NCBI RefSeq assembly: GCF_003264855.1
Contig: NZ_NFZS01000001.1
Coordinates: 1,302,001-1,366,000 of the forward strand
Source: Dyella jiangningensis
GTDB taxonomy: Bacteria; Pseudomonadota; Gammaproteobacteria; Xanthomonadales; Rhodanobacteraceae
DNA: 64,000 nucleotides
Direction of reading: 5' to 3'
Shown here: positions 26,056 to 35,818 of the stretch, piece by piece
Position numbering within the stretch: the first letter of the stretch is position 1
How the letters are laid out: every line of letters starts with the position of its first letter
Notes under the pieces: generated by a model
Told to the model about the DNA's origin: nothing
What the model saw: the letters and a program-made list of their open reading frames with translations, nothing else
The model's database searches: none
Program-made: the position numbers and the translations under genes

Positions 26056-29000
26056 TCAGTCGCCGCCGCGCGGCCGGTCGTCCGTCTTGACGATGCGCAG
26101 CTTCGCCGCCTCCACCCCCGGCACCGCGCGGATGGCGCGCAGCAGCTCGGGGATGGCCTCCACACGCCATTCCTCACCCAGTTCAAGGTCGGCCTGCGCG
26201 GTCTTGTTGTGGTAGCCGTACAGGACCACGCTGGCGCGTCCGCCGCGGTAACCGCTGAGCGTGCGTCGCAGGTCGTCGATGAAGCCGGGGCCCACGCCGT
26301 TCAGTTTCAAACGCAGCAGGCGGGCGTAACGGCGGCAGGCGTCGCCCAGGCTCAGCGCGCTGCGGGCGCGCAGGGCGAAACCGCCGCCGGAGAAATCGTC
26401 GATGCGCAGGCCGCCTTCCACCACCAGCAACTCGTCGCGCACCAGCAACGGGGCGACCTGCTGGTACAGCTCGCCGAAGAAGCTCACCTCGATGATGCCG
26501 GTACCGTCTTCCAGCCGCACGAAGGCATCGCTGTCACCGCGCTTGCGCACGGCGGTGACCATGCCAGCCACCGTCCACGGCGTGTCCGGGCCGCGGCGGA
26601 AACGGTTGTCGTCACCGTCGTTCTTGCGCGGCTTGGGCGGCTGGTAGCGATCGGCGATTTCGCCGAGCGGACAGGTGGAAAGCTGGGCGAGTTCTTCCTT
26701 CCACGGATCGGTGGGGTGGCCGGACAGGTAATGGCCGAGCGTGTCGCGTTCGCCCTGCAGCAGCTGCTCCAGCGGCCAGTCGGGCACCACTGGCAGGTCG
26801 ACTTCGACGGTAGGCGCGGTCGCCCCCATCATGGCGCCGAACATGTCGTTCTGGCCGGACTGCTTGTTTCGCAGGTGCTGTTCGGCCGCCTTCATGGCGT
26901 TCGGCAGCTGGGCCATCAGGCTGGCGCGATTGGGTGCCAGTGCATCGAGCGCGCCGGACAGGATCAGCGCTTCGAGCACGCGGCGATTGAGCTTGGTCGA
27001 GTCGACGCGGCGGCAGAAATCGGCGAGGTCGGTATACGGACCGCCGCGGCGACGCTCATCGGCGATCGCCTCGCACGCGCCCTGGCCTACGCCCTTGATG
27101 GCGCCCAGGCCGTAGCGGATGACCTTGGGCTCCACCGCGACGAACATGAACTCCGACGCGTTGACGTCCGGCGGCAGCACCGTGAGGCCGATCGCCTTCG
27201 ATTCGTCGATGAAGGTCACTGCCTTGTCGGTGTTGTCCATGTCCGACGAAATCGTCGCGGCCATGAACTCGGCAGGGTAGTGCGCCTTCAGCCAGGCGGT
27301 CTGGTAGGAAACCAGCGCGTACGCGGCGGCGTGCGACTTGTTGAAGCCGTAGCCCGCGAACTTCTCCATCAAGTCGAAGATCTCGTCGGCCTTCTCGCCG
27401 GTGAGTCCGTCCTTGGCGGCACCTTCGCGGAACTTGGCGCGCTCCTTCGCCATTTCCTCGAGCTTCTTCTTGCCCATCGCGCGGCGCAGCAAGTCGGCGC
27501 CGCCGAGCGAGTAGCCGCCGATGATCTGCGCCATCTGCATCACCTGCTCCTGATAGACCATGATGCCGTAGGTCTCTTTCAGGACCGGTTCGACGCGCGG
27601 GTCGGGATACTCCACCTCCTCGCGACCGTGCTTGCGCGCGCAGAAGCTCGGGATCAGGTCCATCGGGCCCGGACGGTACAACGCCACCAGCGCGATGATG
27701 TCCTCGAAGCGGTCGGGCTTGGCGTCCTTGAGCATGCGCTGCATGCCCGAGGATTCGAGCTGGAACACCGCGACGGTCTGCGCCTTCTTCAGTACGTCGT
27801 AGGCGGCCGGATCGTCGGTGGGAATCGCCGCGATGTTCAGCGCTTCCTCGCCGCTGGCCGCGCGACGCGCGTTGATGGCCTTCACCGCCCAGTCGATGAT
27901 GGTGAGCGTGCGCAGGCCGAGGAAGTCGAACTTCACCAGGCCGACGGCTTCCACGTCGTCCTTGTCGTACTGCGTGACGACGCCGGCGCCGCCCGGTTCG
28001 CAGTACAGCGGGGCGAATTCGGTGAGCGGCTTGGGGCCGATCACCACGCCGCCGGCGTGCTTGCCGACGCCGCGCGTGAGGCTTTCCAGGCTGAGCGCGA
28101 GATCGATCAGCGTGCGCGCTTCCTCGTCCTGCTCGTAGAGGTCGCAGAAATCCTTGACGATGCGGTCGGGTTCTTTCTTCGCCTTCTCCGAGCGACCCAG
28201 CGCGCACTGCAGCGTGAGGTCGAGCGGGCGCGCGGGGATCAGCTTGGCGATGCGGTCGACCGCGTTGTAGCCCATGCCGAGCACACGGCCGGAGTCGCGC
28301 AGCACGGCCTTCGCCGCCATCGAGCCGTAGGTGATGATCTGGCTGACGTGGTCGCGGCCGTACTTGCGCGCGACGTAGTCGATCACCTCGTCGCGGCGAT
28401 CCATGCAGAAGTCGATGTCGAAGTCGGGCATCGACACGCGTTCGGGATTCAAGAATCGCTCGAACAGCAGGTCGAACTGGATCGGGTCGAGATCGGTGAT
28501 CTTCAGCACCCACGCCACCAGCGAGCCGGCGCCCGAACCGCGGCCCGGACCGACCGGGATGCCGTTCTGCTTACCCCAGTTGATGAAGTCCGCCACGATC
28601 AGGAAGTAGCCGGGGAAGCCCATCTTGATGATGACGTCCAGCTCGCGCTCCAGGCGCTCCTCGTATTCCTCGCGCGTGCGGCCGGGTGCCACGCCGGCAA
28701 ACGCCAGGCGCTCCTTCAGGCCCTCGCGGGAAAGCTCGCGGATGTAGCTGGCCAGGTCGTGGCCTTCGGGCACCGGGAAGTCGGGGAGGTAGTACGTGCC
28801 GAAGCTCAGTTCCAGCGTGCAGCGCTTGGCCAGCTCGATGGTGTTTTCCAGCGCCTCGGGAATGTCGGCGAACAACGCCTCCATCTCTTCCGGTGTCTTC
28901 AGGTACTGCTGGTCGCTGTAGTCGCGCGGGCGTTTGGGATCGCCCAGCACGCGGCCCTGGTTGATGCACACGCGCGCTTCGTGCGACTCGAAGCCTTCCT

Positions 29001-29613
29001 GCTTGAGGAAGCGCACGTCGTTGCTGGCGATCACCGGCAGGTCGAGTTCCGCGGCGAGGCCGAGCGCGGCGGCGTTCCAGTTTTCCTCGCCTTCGCGACC
29101 GGTGCGGGTGAGTTCCAGGTAGAGACGGTCGGCCATCTGCTGCGCGAACGGGCGCAGACGTGTGGCGGCGGCATCCACGCCCTGGTTCACCGCGATGCGA
29201 CCGACTTCGCTCTCGCGCCCCATCATGGCGATGAGGCCGCGGGTCGCCTGTGGCGTAAGCCACGCCATGTCGACCATGGCGCGACCGCTGTGCTGGCCGT
29301 CGCGCCAGGCGCGCGACACCAGGCGCGACAGATTGAGGTAGCCCTCGTGGTTCTGGCAGAACACGGTGAGACGCCACGGGCGCGGGTCGTCCGGCGAGCT
29401 CACCCACAGGTCCGCGCCGCCGATCGGCTTGATGCCGGCTGCGCTGCAGGCCTTGTAGAACTTCACCAGCGCGAACATGTTGCTGTCGTCGGTCAGCGCC
29501 ACCGCCGGAATGCCTGCGCGCACGCAGGAGTCGACCAGTCCCTTGATGCGGATGGTCGAGTCGACCAGCGAGTATTCGCTGTGCAGGTGGAGGTGTGCGA
29601 AGCGGACGGACAT
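26056..29613 (-). CDS. dnaE: DNA polymerase III alpha subunit
   Basis: The 1185-residue replicative polymerase. An N-terminal PHP domain begins at RFAHLHLHSEYSLVDSTI; the catalytic Asp residues lie in PDFDIDF (about 395-401) and KFDFLGL (about 560). The helix-hairpin-helix and OB-fold region (PWTVAGMVTAVRKR, about 1010) and the C-terminal tau-binding part follow. Length is close to E. coli DnaE (1160). No Shine-Dalgarno is obvious before the ATG at 29613. In E. coli rnhB precedes dnaE directly; here about 3 kb of other genes intervene, so dnaE-accA must have its own promoter. Confidence 0.97.
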   Translation of the reverse strand: MSVRFAHLHLHSEYSLVDSTIRIKGLVDSCVRAGIPAVALTDDSNMFALVKFYKACSAAGIKPIGGADLWVSSPDDPRPWRLTVFCQNHEGYLNLSRLVSRAWRDGQHSGRAMVDMAWLTPQATRGLIAMMGRESEVGRIAVNQGVDAAATRLRPFAQQMADRLYLELTRTGREGEENWNAAALGLAAELDLPVIASNDVRFLKQEGFESHEARVCINQGRVLGDPKRPRDYSDQQYLKTPEEMEALFADIPEALENTIELAKRCTLELSFGTYYLPDFPVPEGHDLASYIRELSREGLKERLAFAGVAPGRTREEYEERLERELDVIIKMGFPGYFLIVADFINWGKQNGIPVGPGRGSGAGSLVAWVLKITDLDPIQFDLLFERFLNPERVSMPDFDIDFCMDRRDEVIDYVARKYGRDHVSQIITYGSMAAKAVLRDSGRVLGMGYNAVDRIAKLIPARPLDLTLQCALGRSEKAKKEPDRIVKDFCDLYEQDEEARTLIDLALSLESLTRGVGKHAGGVVIGPKPLTEFAPLYCEPGGAGVVTQYDKDDVEAVGLVKFDFLGLRTLTIIDWAVKAINARRAASGEEALNIAAIPTDDPAAYDVLKKAQTVAVFQLESSGMQRMLKDAKPDRFEDIIALVALYRPGPMDLIPSFCARKHGREEVEYPDPRVEPVLKETYGIMVYQEQVMQMAQIIGGYSLGGADLLRRAMGKKKLEEMAKERAKFREGAAKDGLTGEKADEIFDLMEKFAGYGFNKSHAAAYALVSYQTAWLKAHYPAEFMAATISSDMDNTDKAVTFIDESKAIGLTVLPPDVNASEFMFVAVEPKVIRYGLGAIKGVGQGACEAIADERRRGGPYTDLADFCRRVDSTKLNRRVLEALILSGALDALAPNRASLMAQLPNAMKAAEQHLRNKQSGQNDMFGAMMGATAPTVEVDLPVVPDWPLEQLLQGERDTLGHYLSGHPTDPWKEELAQLSTCPLGEIADRYQPPKPRKNDGDDNRFRRGPDTPWTVAGMVTAVRKRGDSDAFVRLEDGTGIIEVSFFGELYQQVAPLLVRDELLVVEGGLRIDDFSGGGFALRARSALSLGDACRRYARLLRLKLNGVGPGFIDDLRRTLSGYRGGRASVVLYGYHNKTAQADLELGEEWRVEAIPELLRAIRAVPGVEAAKLRIVKTDDRPRGGD

Positions 29614-29696
29614 GGCGTGCGCGCAGGATGGAACGCCAGCCTACCGGCGCCGGCCCGGGCGGACAAGAATTGACATCCGGCGAGGGCCGATTCGGC

Positions 29697-30233
29697 TCAG
29701 GGCGCGGCTGCCGCAGGCGCTTGCGGAGCCGGCTGCTTCAGCAGCTCGTCCACCTCGGCGAGGATCTGGTCCAGCATGCTTTCGTCGTAGCCGACGTATA
29801 CGTCGTCGATGCGGCCATCGCGTCCGATGATCACCATGTGCGGAATGGTATTGACGCCGTAGGGCTTGGCGATGCGCTGGTCCTTGGCGTCGTAGGTCAG
29901 GATGACATCGAGGCTTCGCCAGTTGTGGCGGGCCTTCTTGAACGCCTCCAGATCGTCGTTGTGGCTGACGCCGACGATGGCGAGATCGTTCGATCCCTTC
30001 ATCTTCTGCAGCGCGGCGAGCACGGGCAGCTCCTTCATGCAGTAGCCGCACCAGGTGGCCCAGAACGTCACGATGACGACCTTGCCGCGCAGATCGGACA
30101 CGTGCAGATCATGGCCGTTGCGATCGCGACCGAGGAAATCGGGCGGTACATCGCCGGGCCCGGGCCGGGCCTGGCAGACGGTAACGAGCATGAGCGCGAG
30201 CATGGCCAGCGCGAGTTGCGCGATGCGTTTCAT
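29697..30233 (-). CDS. TlpA-like periplasmic thioredoxin-family protein
   Basis: A 178-residue protein with a signal peptide (1-22) and a thioredoxin-fold domain. The redox motif WCGYC is in FWATWCGYCMKELPVL (about 59-74) and the cis-Pro in VNTIPHMVIIGRDG. These are features of TlpA/ResA-type reductases that work on cytochrome c or other periplasmic disulfides. The Ala/Pro-rich tail (QPAPQAPAAAAP) is probably disordered. GGGGGA lies 7 bases before the ATG. It lies upstream of dnaE on the same strand with an 83-bp gap and diverges from the permease. Confidence 0.87.
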   Translation of the reverse strand: MKRIAQLALAMLALMLVTVCQARPGPGDVPPDFLGRDRNGHDLHVSDLRGKVVIVTFWATWCGYCMKELPVLAALQKMKGSNDLAIVGVSHNDDLEAFKKARHNWRSLDVILTYDAKDQRIAKPYGVNTIPHMVIIGRDGRIDDVYVGYDESMLDQILAEVDELLKQPAPQAPAAAAP

Positions 30234-30510
30234 GAGAAATCCCCCTGGAACCAGCTTAGCGGATCCAGGCAGGCAGCAGACGTGAACCGGTGGCTGACCG
30301 TCCCAGGCTGGTCCCGCGACGCGGCCAGCATGTCTGCCACCTCATGGCGGTTGAGTCCAGAGCTCCGACGTGACAGCGCGGGTGATCAATGGCATCGCGA
30401 CCGGATCATCGTTCCGGACTTCTGGCGGTTGCGGGCGACCGCCGCGACTGGCATGGTTCAGGACTTTTCACGCAAGGACGGCGGCCGTGTCGGGCCTCCG
30501 AGGGCACTCC

Positions 30511-31950
30511 ATGTCACTGATCCGCTCCCTGTTTTCGGTCAAGCCCATCGAGGCGTCGCTTTCGGCTGGCGACAACCTCCGTCGCACGCTCGGTCTCAAG
30601 GACCTGGTCGTGCTGGGCGTGGGCGCGGTGATCGGTGCGGGCATCTTCGTGATCACGGGGCAGGCGGCCGCGGAACATGCCGGCCCTGCGCTCACGCTTT
30701 CCTTCGTGCTGGCCGGCCTGGCCGCCGCGCTGGCGGCGCTCAGCTACGCCGAATTCGCCGCCATGCTGCCGGTGTCGGGCAGCGCCTATGTGTACGCCTA
30801 TGCCACCTTCGGCGAACTGCTGGCCTGGTTCATCGGCTGGAACGTGGTGGCCGAGTACCTGCTGGCGGTGTCGTCGGTGGCGGTGGGCTGGTCCGGTTAC
30901 GGCGTCGGCCTGCTGCACAGCATGGGCATCGACATCCCGTCGGTCCTGGCCAATGCGCCGCTGTCGTTCCGGGACGGCCATTTCGTGATGACCGGCGCCT
31001 GGATCAACCTGCCGGCCCTGCTGGTGGTCGCGGCGATCACCGCGCTGCTCTACGTGGGTACCCGCCAGTCGACGGTGTTCGCCAGCTTCGTGGTGGTGCT
31101 TAAGGTGCTGGTGGTGGTGTTGTTCGTGGTGTTCGGCCTGCAGTACGTCGATCCGTCGCTGTGGCATCCCTACGTGCCGGCGAACCAGGGCGGGGACCAC
31201 TACGGCTGGGCCGGCGTGTTCCGTGCGGCCACCAGCGTGTTCTACGCCTACATCGGCTTCGATGCGGTGGCCACCGCGGCGCAGGAAACCCGCAACCCGC
31301 AGCAGAACGTGCCGGCCGGCATCCTCATCTCGCTGGCGATCTGCACCGTGCTCTACATCATCGTCGCGGCCGTGCTCACGGGCCTGGTCCCCTATCCGCA
31401 GTTGGCCACCGCAGAGCCGGTGGCGACCGCGCTGGCCGCACACCCGGCGCTGGCATGGCTCAAGCTGCTGACCCAGGTGGGCGCGGTCGCCGGCCTCACT
31501 TCGGTCATCCTGGTGATGCACATGGGCCTGGCGCGCATCCTCTACACCATGGCCGGCGATGGCCTGTTGCCGCGCATGTTCGGTGCCGTACACGAGCGTT
31601 TCCGCACGCCGCATCGCACGACCCTGCTGGTGGGCCTCGTGGGCGGCGTGCTGGCGGCGGTATTCCCGCTCAGCCTGCTGGGCGACCTGCTGTCGATGGG
31701 CACTCTATTGGCCTTCGCCACGGTGTGCATCGGCGTGCTGGTGCTGCGCCGCACGCATCCAGAACTGCCGCGTGGCTTCCGCGTGCCGGCTGCGCCGGTC
31801 GTATGCTCGCTGGGCGTCGTGGTCTGCCTGTTCCTGCTGGCTCAGATGAACGCGGGCAACTGGCTGTTGCTCGCGACGTGGACGGCGATCGGCATGCTGA
31901 TCTACGTCGGCTACGGCTACCGGCACAGCCTGCTGCGCGGCCGCCGCTGA
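30511..31950 (+). CDS. APC-family amino acid permease (cationic amino acid transporter type)
   Basis: A 479-residue inner-membrane transporter with about twelve hydrophobic segments. The first helix carries GVGAVIGAGIFVITG, the substrate-site motif of APC carriers, and YAYIGFDAVATAAQETRNPQQNVP is the conserved sixth-helix and loop stretch of YfnA/CAT-type permeases. The substrate is probably an amino acid; which one cannot be said. GAGGG precedes the ATG at 30511 by 7 bases. It interrupts the usual rnhB-dnaE linkage and is on the opposite strand. Confidence 0.9.
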   Translation: MSLIRSLFSVKPIEASLSAGDNLRRTLGLKDLVVLGVGAVIGAGIFVITGQAAAEHAGPALTLSFVLAGLAAALAALSYAEFAAMLPVSGSAYVYAYATFGELLAWFIGWNVVAEYLLAVSSVAVGWSGYGVGLLHSMGIDIPSVLANAPLSFRDGHFVMTGAWINLPALLVVAAITALLYVGTRQSTVFASFVVVLKVLVVVLFVVFGLQYVDPSLWHPYVPANQGGDHYGWAGVFRAATSVFYAYIGFDAVATAAQETRNPQQNVPAGILISLAICTVLYIIVAAVLTGLVPYPQLATAEPVATALAAHPALAWLKLLTQVGAVAGLTSVILVMHMGLARILYTMAGDGLLPRMFGAVHERFRTPHRTTLLVGLVGGVLAAVFPLSLLGDLLSMGTLLAFATVCIGVLVLRRTHPELPRGFRVPAAPVVCSLGVVVCLFLLAQMNAGNWLLLATWTAIGMLIYVGYGYRHSLLRGRR

Positions 31951-32005
31951 GGCCGGCCCGGGACGACGGCACGCCCAACGGTGCCGCCGTCGGTCAGGTT
32001 CTCGA

Positions 32006-32221
32006 TCAGCCTGAGATGTGGAAGCGCCCGTCGCCTAGCGGCCCTTCGATGTAGTGGTCGAAGCGGCGTACCGACAGCGGATGCCGGTCGTAGTCCATAT
32101 GCCGGTCTGTCGCGTCTACGATGGCCGCGAGCTGCTCGAGGGAAAACAGCTCCGGCGTTGCTTCGGTCGAATGGTCGTCCGGCTGCGGGGAATAGCCGTG
32201 CGGGCGGTTGGGAAGCGTCAT
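32006..32221 (-). CDS. Small unknown protein
   Basis: A 71-residue soluble protein (MTLPNRPHGYSPQPDDHSTE..., ending VRRFDHYIEGPLGDGRFHISG). AGGAG lies 8 bases before the ATG at 32221, which supports translation. It is rich in His, Asp and Arg, with no signal peptide or membrane segment. I do not recognise it. It lies downstream of rnhB on the same strand but 428 bp away, so it is probably a separate unit. Confidence 0.55.
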   Translation of the reverse strand: MTLPNRPHGYSPQPDDHSTEATPELFSLEQLAAIVDATDRHMDYDRHPLSVRRFDHYIEGPLGDGRFHISG

Positions 32222-32649
32222 GGCACCACTCCTGCGGTCTAATGCACGCGATGATTTGCAGGCCGCACGGTATGGAGGCCATGCGGGTCGACCCATGCAT
32301 CCATGCCTTGGAGGAAGTGCGCCGTGCCGCGGAATCGTGCGTGCCGGTGTTTCGCCGTGGGCTCTACCTGTAGCGGCCCGGTGACTTCGTTTCCTGTATC
32401 CGTTCGGATGCGGCAGCGGCGGAAAAGGTTGCCTGACGGGGAATGCCGGCCCGGCGCCCGGGATCGATTTCGCCGCTGTCTTTTTCGGCTTTGCGCAAGT
32501 CGCGTCGCAGGTCGCGGCCTCGTGCGAAGTCGACTGTATGCTAGCTCCGTTGCACGCGCATGACGTGGCCCATAGGGCATGCTCGCGCACGCGCTTCTTG
32601 GCCTCCTTGATGCTTGGGATGGCGTCCGTTTGGACGTCCAATCACGCGC
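32222..32649. other. Intergenic region after rnhB
   Basis: 428 bp with no convincing gene. A plus-strand 43-codon frame (32242-32373) is open but has no ribosome site or recognisable features. A palindrome TTGGACGTCCAA (32630-32641) lies 8 bp beyond the rnhB stop. Composition is slightly less GC-rich than the genes. Confidence 0.5.
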
Positions 32650-33294
32650 TCAGAACAGTACGCCCTGGTCCACGAGGATCTTCACCGGCGCGAAACTGCG
32701 GCGGTGCTGGGGGCAGGGGCCGAGCCGCTTGAGCGCGTCGAGATGGAAGGGCGTGCCATAGCCCTTGTGCTCGGCGAAACCGTAGCCGGGATACTCGCGA
32801 TCGAGTTCGATCATCCAGCGATCGCGGCTCACCTTGGCGAGGATCGACGCGGCGCTGATGGCCGGTTCCAGCGCATCGCCGCCAATGATGGCGCGACCGG
32901 CGCAGGGCAGTTCGCGCGGCAGGGCGTTGCCGTCGATCCAGGCCTCGTGCGCGGAAGGATTGAGACCGGCCAGCGCGCGGCACATTCCGGTCATGGTGGC
33001 CTGGAAGATGTTGATGCGATCGATCTCATCGGCCGTGACCAGCACGATGCAATAGGCCAGCGCGCGATCCACGATCTTCTCGTAGAGCGCCTCGCGCTTG
33101 GCTTCGGTGAGCTTCTTCGAATCGTCCAGGCCGCGGATCTTCGGGCGGGAGGGATCGAGGATGACGGCGGCAACCGCGACCGGGCCCGCCAGCGGACCAC
33201 GCCCGGCTTCATCCACGCCGGCGATGAGACGGATGACCGTTTCGGTAGTCGCGACCGACGACGGCGCGTCCATCTTCAACTTGGAGCTAGCCAC
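32650..33294 (-). CDS. rnhB: Ribonuclease HII
   Basis: A 214-residue enzyme that cleaves RNA in RNA-DNA hybrids and at single ribonucleotides in [18 protein letters not shown] carries the first catalytic Asp-Glu pair; [24 protein letters not shown] and [12 protein letters not shown] are conserved. I chose the GTG at 33294, preceded by GGAGG with 6 bases spacing and overlapping lpxB by 8 bases; an ATG at 33273 is the alternative and would remove seven residues. It is the last gene of the lpxD-fabZ-lpxA-lpxB-rnhB group. Confidence 0.94.
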   Translation of the reverse strand: MASSKLKMDAPSSVATTETVIRLIAGVDEAGRGPLAGPVAVAAVILDPSRPKIRGLDDSKKLTEAKREALYEKIVDRALAYCIVLVTADEIDRINIFQATMTGMCRALAGLNPSAHEAWIDGNALPRELPCAGRAIIGGDALEPAISAASILAKVSRDRWMIELDREYPGYGFAEHKGYGTPFHLDALKRLGPCPQHRRSFAPVKILVDQGVLF

Positions 33295-34498
33295 GTCCGG
33301 CCTCCACCAGTTCCGCCACGGCATCGGCCGCCATGTCGCCTGCCTGTCCTTCCAGGTCACCACGCAGGGCGCGATGCAACTGTTCGAACGCGGTCACGAT
33401 CGCGCCGCGACGCTCGCTGTCCTGGAACAGCGACAGCGTGGCTTCGGCGAGCTTGTCGGGGGTGAAATCGTCCTGCATCAGTTCCGGGACGAGCACGGCC
33501 TTGTCGCCCATGCCAGCCGCGCGCGCGAGGATGTTGGGCAGCGAATAGACGTCCGTCTTCAGCATGTTGAGCATGCGTGCGATGCGATAGCTCACCGGCG
33601 AGACCCGATAACCTACCACCATCGGCCGCTTCGCCAGCATGGCTTCCAACGCCGCCGTGCCCGAGGCCAGCAGGACGACGTCCGCGGCCAGCATCGCCTC
33701 ATGGGCATGGCCGTCCAGCAACAGCGGCGCGTCGTCGCCCTGGGCGTCGCCCAACAGGGCCTTCAGCGTCGCGTGCACGCGTTCGTTCGCGGCCGGCACG
33801 ATGACGCGCAGGCCGGGCAGGGTGGCGGCGACCTTGCCGGCCGCCTCGATGAAGCTGCGGCCCAGCCGCTCGATTTCCGATGCGCGGCTGCCAGGCAGTA
33901 CGGCCAGTACCGGCACGTTGTGCGGCAGCTGCAGGAAATCACGCGCGCCTGCGCGGTCGGAGACCATCGCAAAGCGGTCCGCGAGCGGATGCCCGACGAA
34001 GCGGGCATCCACGCCGTGCCTGGCATAGATCGGCGGCTCCATCGGAAACAGGCACAACACACGATCCGCGCTACGGCCGATCTTTTCCGCACGCTTCTCG
34101 CGCCATGCCCACACCGACGGGCTGACGTAGTGCACGGTACGAAGGCCCGCCTCGCGGAGGCGCTTCTCCACGCCGAGGTTGAAATCGGGTGCGTCGATGC
34201 CGATCACCACGGCGGGCTTCGCATCGACCAGCCGCGCGACCAGTTGCTTGCGCAGGCGCAGCAGGCGCGGCAGGTGCGAGATCACCTCGACGAAGCCGAA
34301 CAGCGACAGTTCCTTGATGTCGTACCAGGAATCGAACCCGACCGCCTGCATGCGCGCGCCGCCGATGCCGACGAAGCGCGCCTGGGGATAGCGGCGGCGC
34401 AGCGCGGTGACGAGGTCGGCACCGAGCTGATCGCCGGAGTCTTCGCCGGCGCTGATGGCAATGAGGGGAGCCAGGTTTGCGGTATCAGTGGGAGTCAT
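33287..34498 (-). CDS. lpxB: Lipid-A-disaccharide synthase
   Basis: A 403-residue GT19 glycosyltransferase joining UDP-diacylglucosamine and lipid X to form the lipid A disaccharide at the inner-membrane surface. [15 protein letters not shown] is the N-terminal signature, and [15 protein letters not shown] and [10 protein letters not shown] are conserved. Length is slightly above E. coli (382). It starts 76 bp after lpxA and overlaps rnhB. Confidence 0.97.
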   Translation of the reverse strand: MTPTDTANLAPLIAISAGEDSGDQLGADLVTALRRRYPQARFVGIGGARMQAVGFDSWYDIKELSLFGFVEVISHLPRLLRLRKQLVARLVDAKPAVVIGIDAPDFNLGVEKRLREAGLRTVHYVSPSVWAWREKRAEKIGRSADRVLCLFPMEPPIYARHGVDARFVGHPLADRFAMVSDRAGARDFLQLPHNVPVLAVLPGSRASEIERLGRSFIEAAGKVAATLPGLRVIVPAANERVHATLKALLGDAQGDDAPLLLDGHAHEAMLAADVVLLASGTAALEAMLAKRPMVVGYRVSPVSYRIARMLNMLKTDVYSLPNILARAAGMGDKAVLVPELMQDDFTPDKLAEATLSLFQDSERRGAIVTAFEQLHRALRGDLEGQAGDMAADAVAELVEAGRG

Positions 34499-34574
34499 GG
34501 CTTATGAAAAACGACAACAGCAAACCCCCGTGCCTCAATGCGTATACGAGCGAAGCTCATATACGCGACTCATG

Positions 34575-35348
34575 TCAGCGCGCCAGCGAGCGCTCGCTGC
34601 GATCGAGGAACTCCAGCATGGCGCGCACGTCTTCGCTGTCGGCGGCCTGTGCCACCAGTTGTTCGCGGGCATCGGACAGGGTAAGGCCGGCCATGTAGAG
34701 CGTGCGGTAGGCACGCTTGATCGCGGAGATGCGCGACGCGTCGAAACCGCGGCGCTTGAGGCCTTCGCTGTTGATGCCGCGCGGACGGCCGCGCTGCTCG
34801 TTGGCCATCATCACGAACGGCGGCACGTCCGAACCCAGCAGGCAGCCCATGCCGATGAACGCATGCGCGCCCACCTTGCAGAACTGGTGCGCGCCGGAGA
34901 AACCGGCCATCACCACCCAGTCGCCGACTTCGACGTGGCCGGCCAGCGCCGAGTAGTTGGAGAAAACCGTGTTGTTGCCGATCTGGCAGTCGTGCGCGAC
35001 ATGCACGTAAGCGAGCAACCAGTTGTCGTTGCCGATGCGCGTAACGCCGCCGCCATCGCCCGTGCCACGATTGATCGTGACGAACTCGCGGATCTGGTTG
35101 CGATCGCCGATCACCAGTTCGGTGCGCTCGCCCTGGAACTTCTTGTCCTGCGGCGCGCCGCCCAGCGAGGCGAACTGGCTGATGCGATTGTCGCGGCCGA
35201 TGCGGGTCGGACCCTCGATCACCACGTGCGGTCCGATCACCGTGCCTTCGCCGATATGCACATCGGCACCGATCACGCTGAATGCGCCGATGGTGACGTT
35301 GCTGGCGATGACGGCCGACGGATCGATCTGCGCGGTGGCGTGGATCAT
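34575..35348 (-). CDS. lpxA: UDP-N-acetylglucosamine acyltransferase
   Basis: A 257-residue left-handed beta-helix trimeric enzyme that starts lipid A synthesis by moving a hydroxyacyl chain from ACP to UDP-GlcNAc. It contains many hexapeptide repeats; the catalytic His lies in [10 protein letters not shown], and GLKRRGF marks the C-terminal helical part. The ATG at 35348 overlaps the fabZ stop by ATGA and gives the family length. An upstream in-frame ATG would add seven residues inside fabZ. Confidence 0.97.
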   Translation of the reverse strand: MIHATAQIDPSAVIASNVTIGAFSVIGADVHIGEGTVIGPHVVIEGPTRIGRDNRISQFASLGGAPQDKKFQGERTELVIGDRNQIREFVTINRGTGDGGGVTRIGNDNWLLAYVHVAHDCQIGNNTVFSNYSALAGHVEVGDWVVMAGFSGAHQFCKVGAHAFIGMGCLLGSDVPPFVMMANEQRGRPRGINSEGLKRRGFDASRISAIKRAYRTLYMAGLTLSDAREQLVAQAADSEDVRAMLEFLDRSERSLAR

Positions 35349-35818
35349 TTCTCCGACCTCGCGGCGCACATCAGCTCGCAGCTCGCCACTTCCTTGTCAC
35401 CCACCACGGTGCGCGCCTCGAACAGGCCCATGCTGCGCAGCAGGCGCTTGAGCGTCACTTCCAGGCGCAGCTGGTCGCCCGGCACCACCGGCGCGTTGAA
35501 GCGCGCGTTGTCGACCTTGGCGAGATAGAACAGCGGGCTGCCGGTGTTGCCCTTGAGGCGGCTGGAAATCTGCGTGAGCAGGCCGGCGGCCTGGGCCATG
35601 GCTTCCACGATCAGCACGCCGGGCATCACCGGGTGGCCGGGGAAGTGGCCCTGGAAGAACGGCTCGTTGATGGTCACGTTCTTGAGGGCCACCACGCTCT
35701 TGTCGGGCACGAGCTCGATCACGCGGTCGACCAGCAGGAATGGGTAGCGGTGCGGCAGCAGCTGCTGGATATGTTCCACAGTCACAGGAAGGTGGAAAGG
35801 CACGGTGAGGTCACTCAT
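35345..35818 (-). CDS. fabZ: 3-hydroxyacyl-ACP dehydratase FabZ
   Basis: A 157-residue hot-dog-fold enzyme removing water from 3-hydroxyacyl-ACP in fatty acid elongation. It competes with LpxA and LpxD for the same intermediates. Catalytic His58 and Glu72 lie in [20 protein letters not shown]. The ATG at 35818 overlaps the end of lpxD by 8 bases and its stop overlaps lpxA, so the lipid A genes are tightly coupled. Confidence 0.97.
   Translation of the reverse strand: MSDLTVPFHLPVTVEHIQQLLPHRYPFLLVDRVIELVPDKSVVALKNVTINEPFFQGHFPGHPVMPGVLIVEAMAQAAGLLTQISSRLKGNTGSPLFYLAKVDNARFNAPVVPGDQLRLEVTLKRLLRSMGLFEARTVVGDKEVASCELMCAARSEK

Noticed and set aside
26044-29673. Very long open frame antisense to dnaE, and a similar one antisense to bamA (36930-39386)
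   Set aside because: Both mirror well-conserved genes on the other strand; in GC-rich DNA such antisense frames stay open by codon bias, and the translations show no domain or signal.
23227-32643. The palindrome TTGGACGTCCAA with TC appended occurs both inside the NYN gene (23227-23242) and beyond rnhB (32630-32643)
   Set aside because: One copy is in coding sequence and there are only two; it could be chance and no regulator is suggested.
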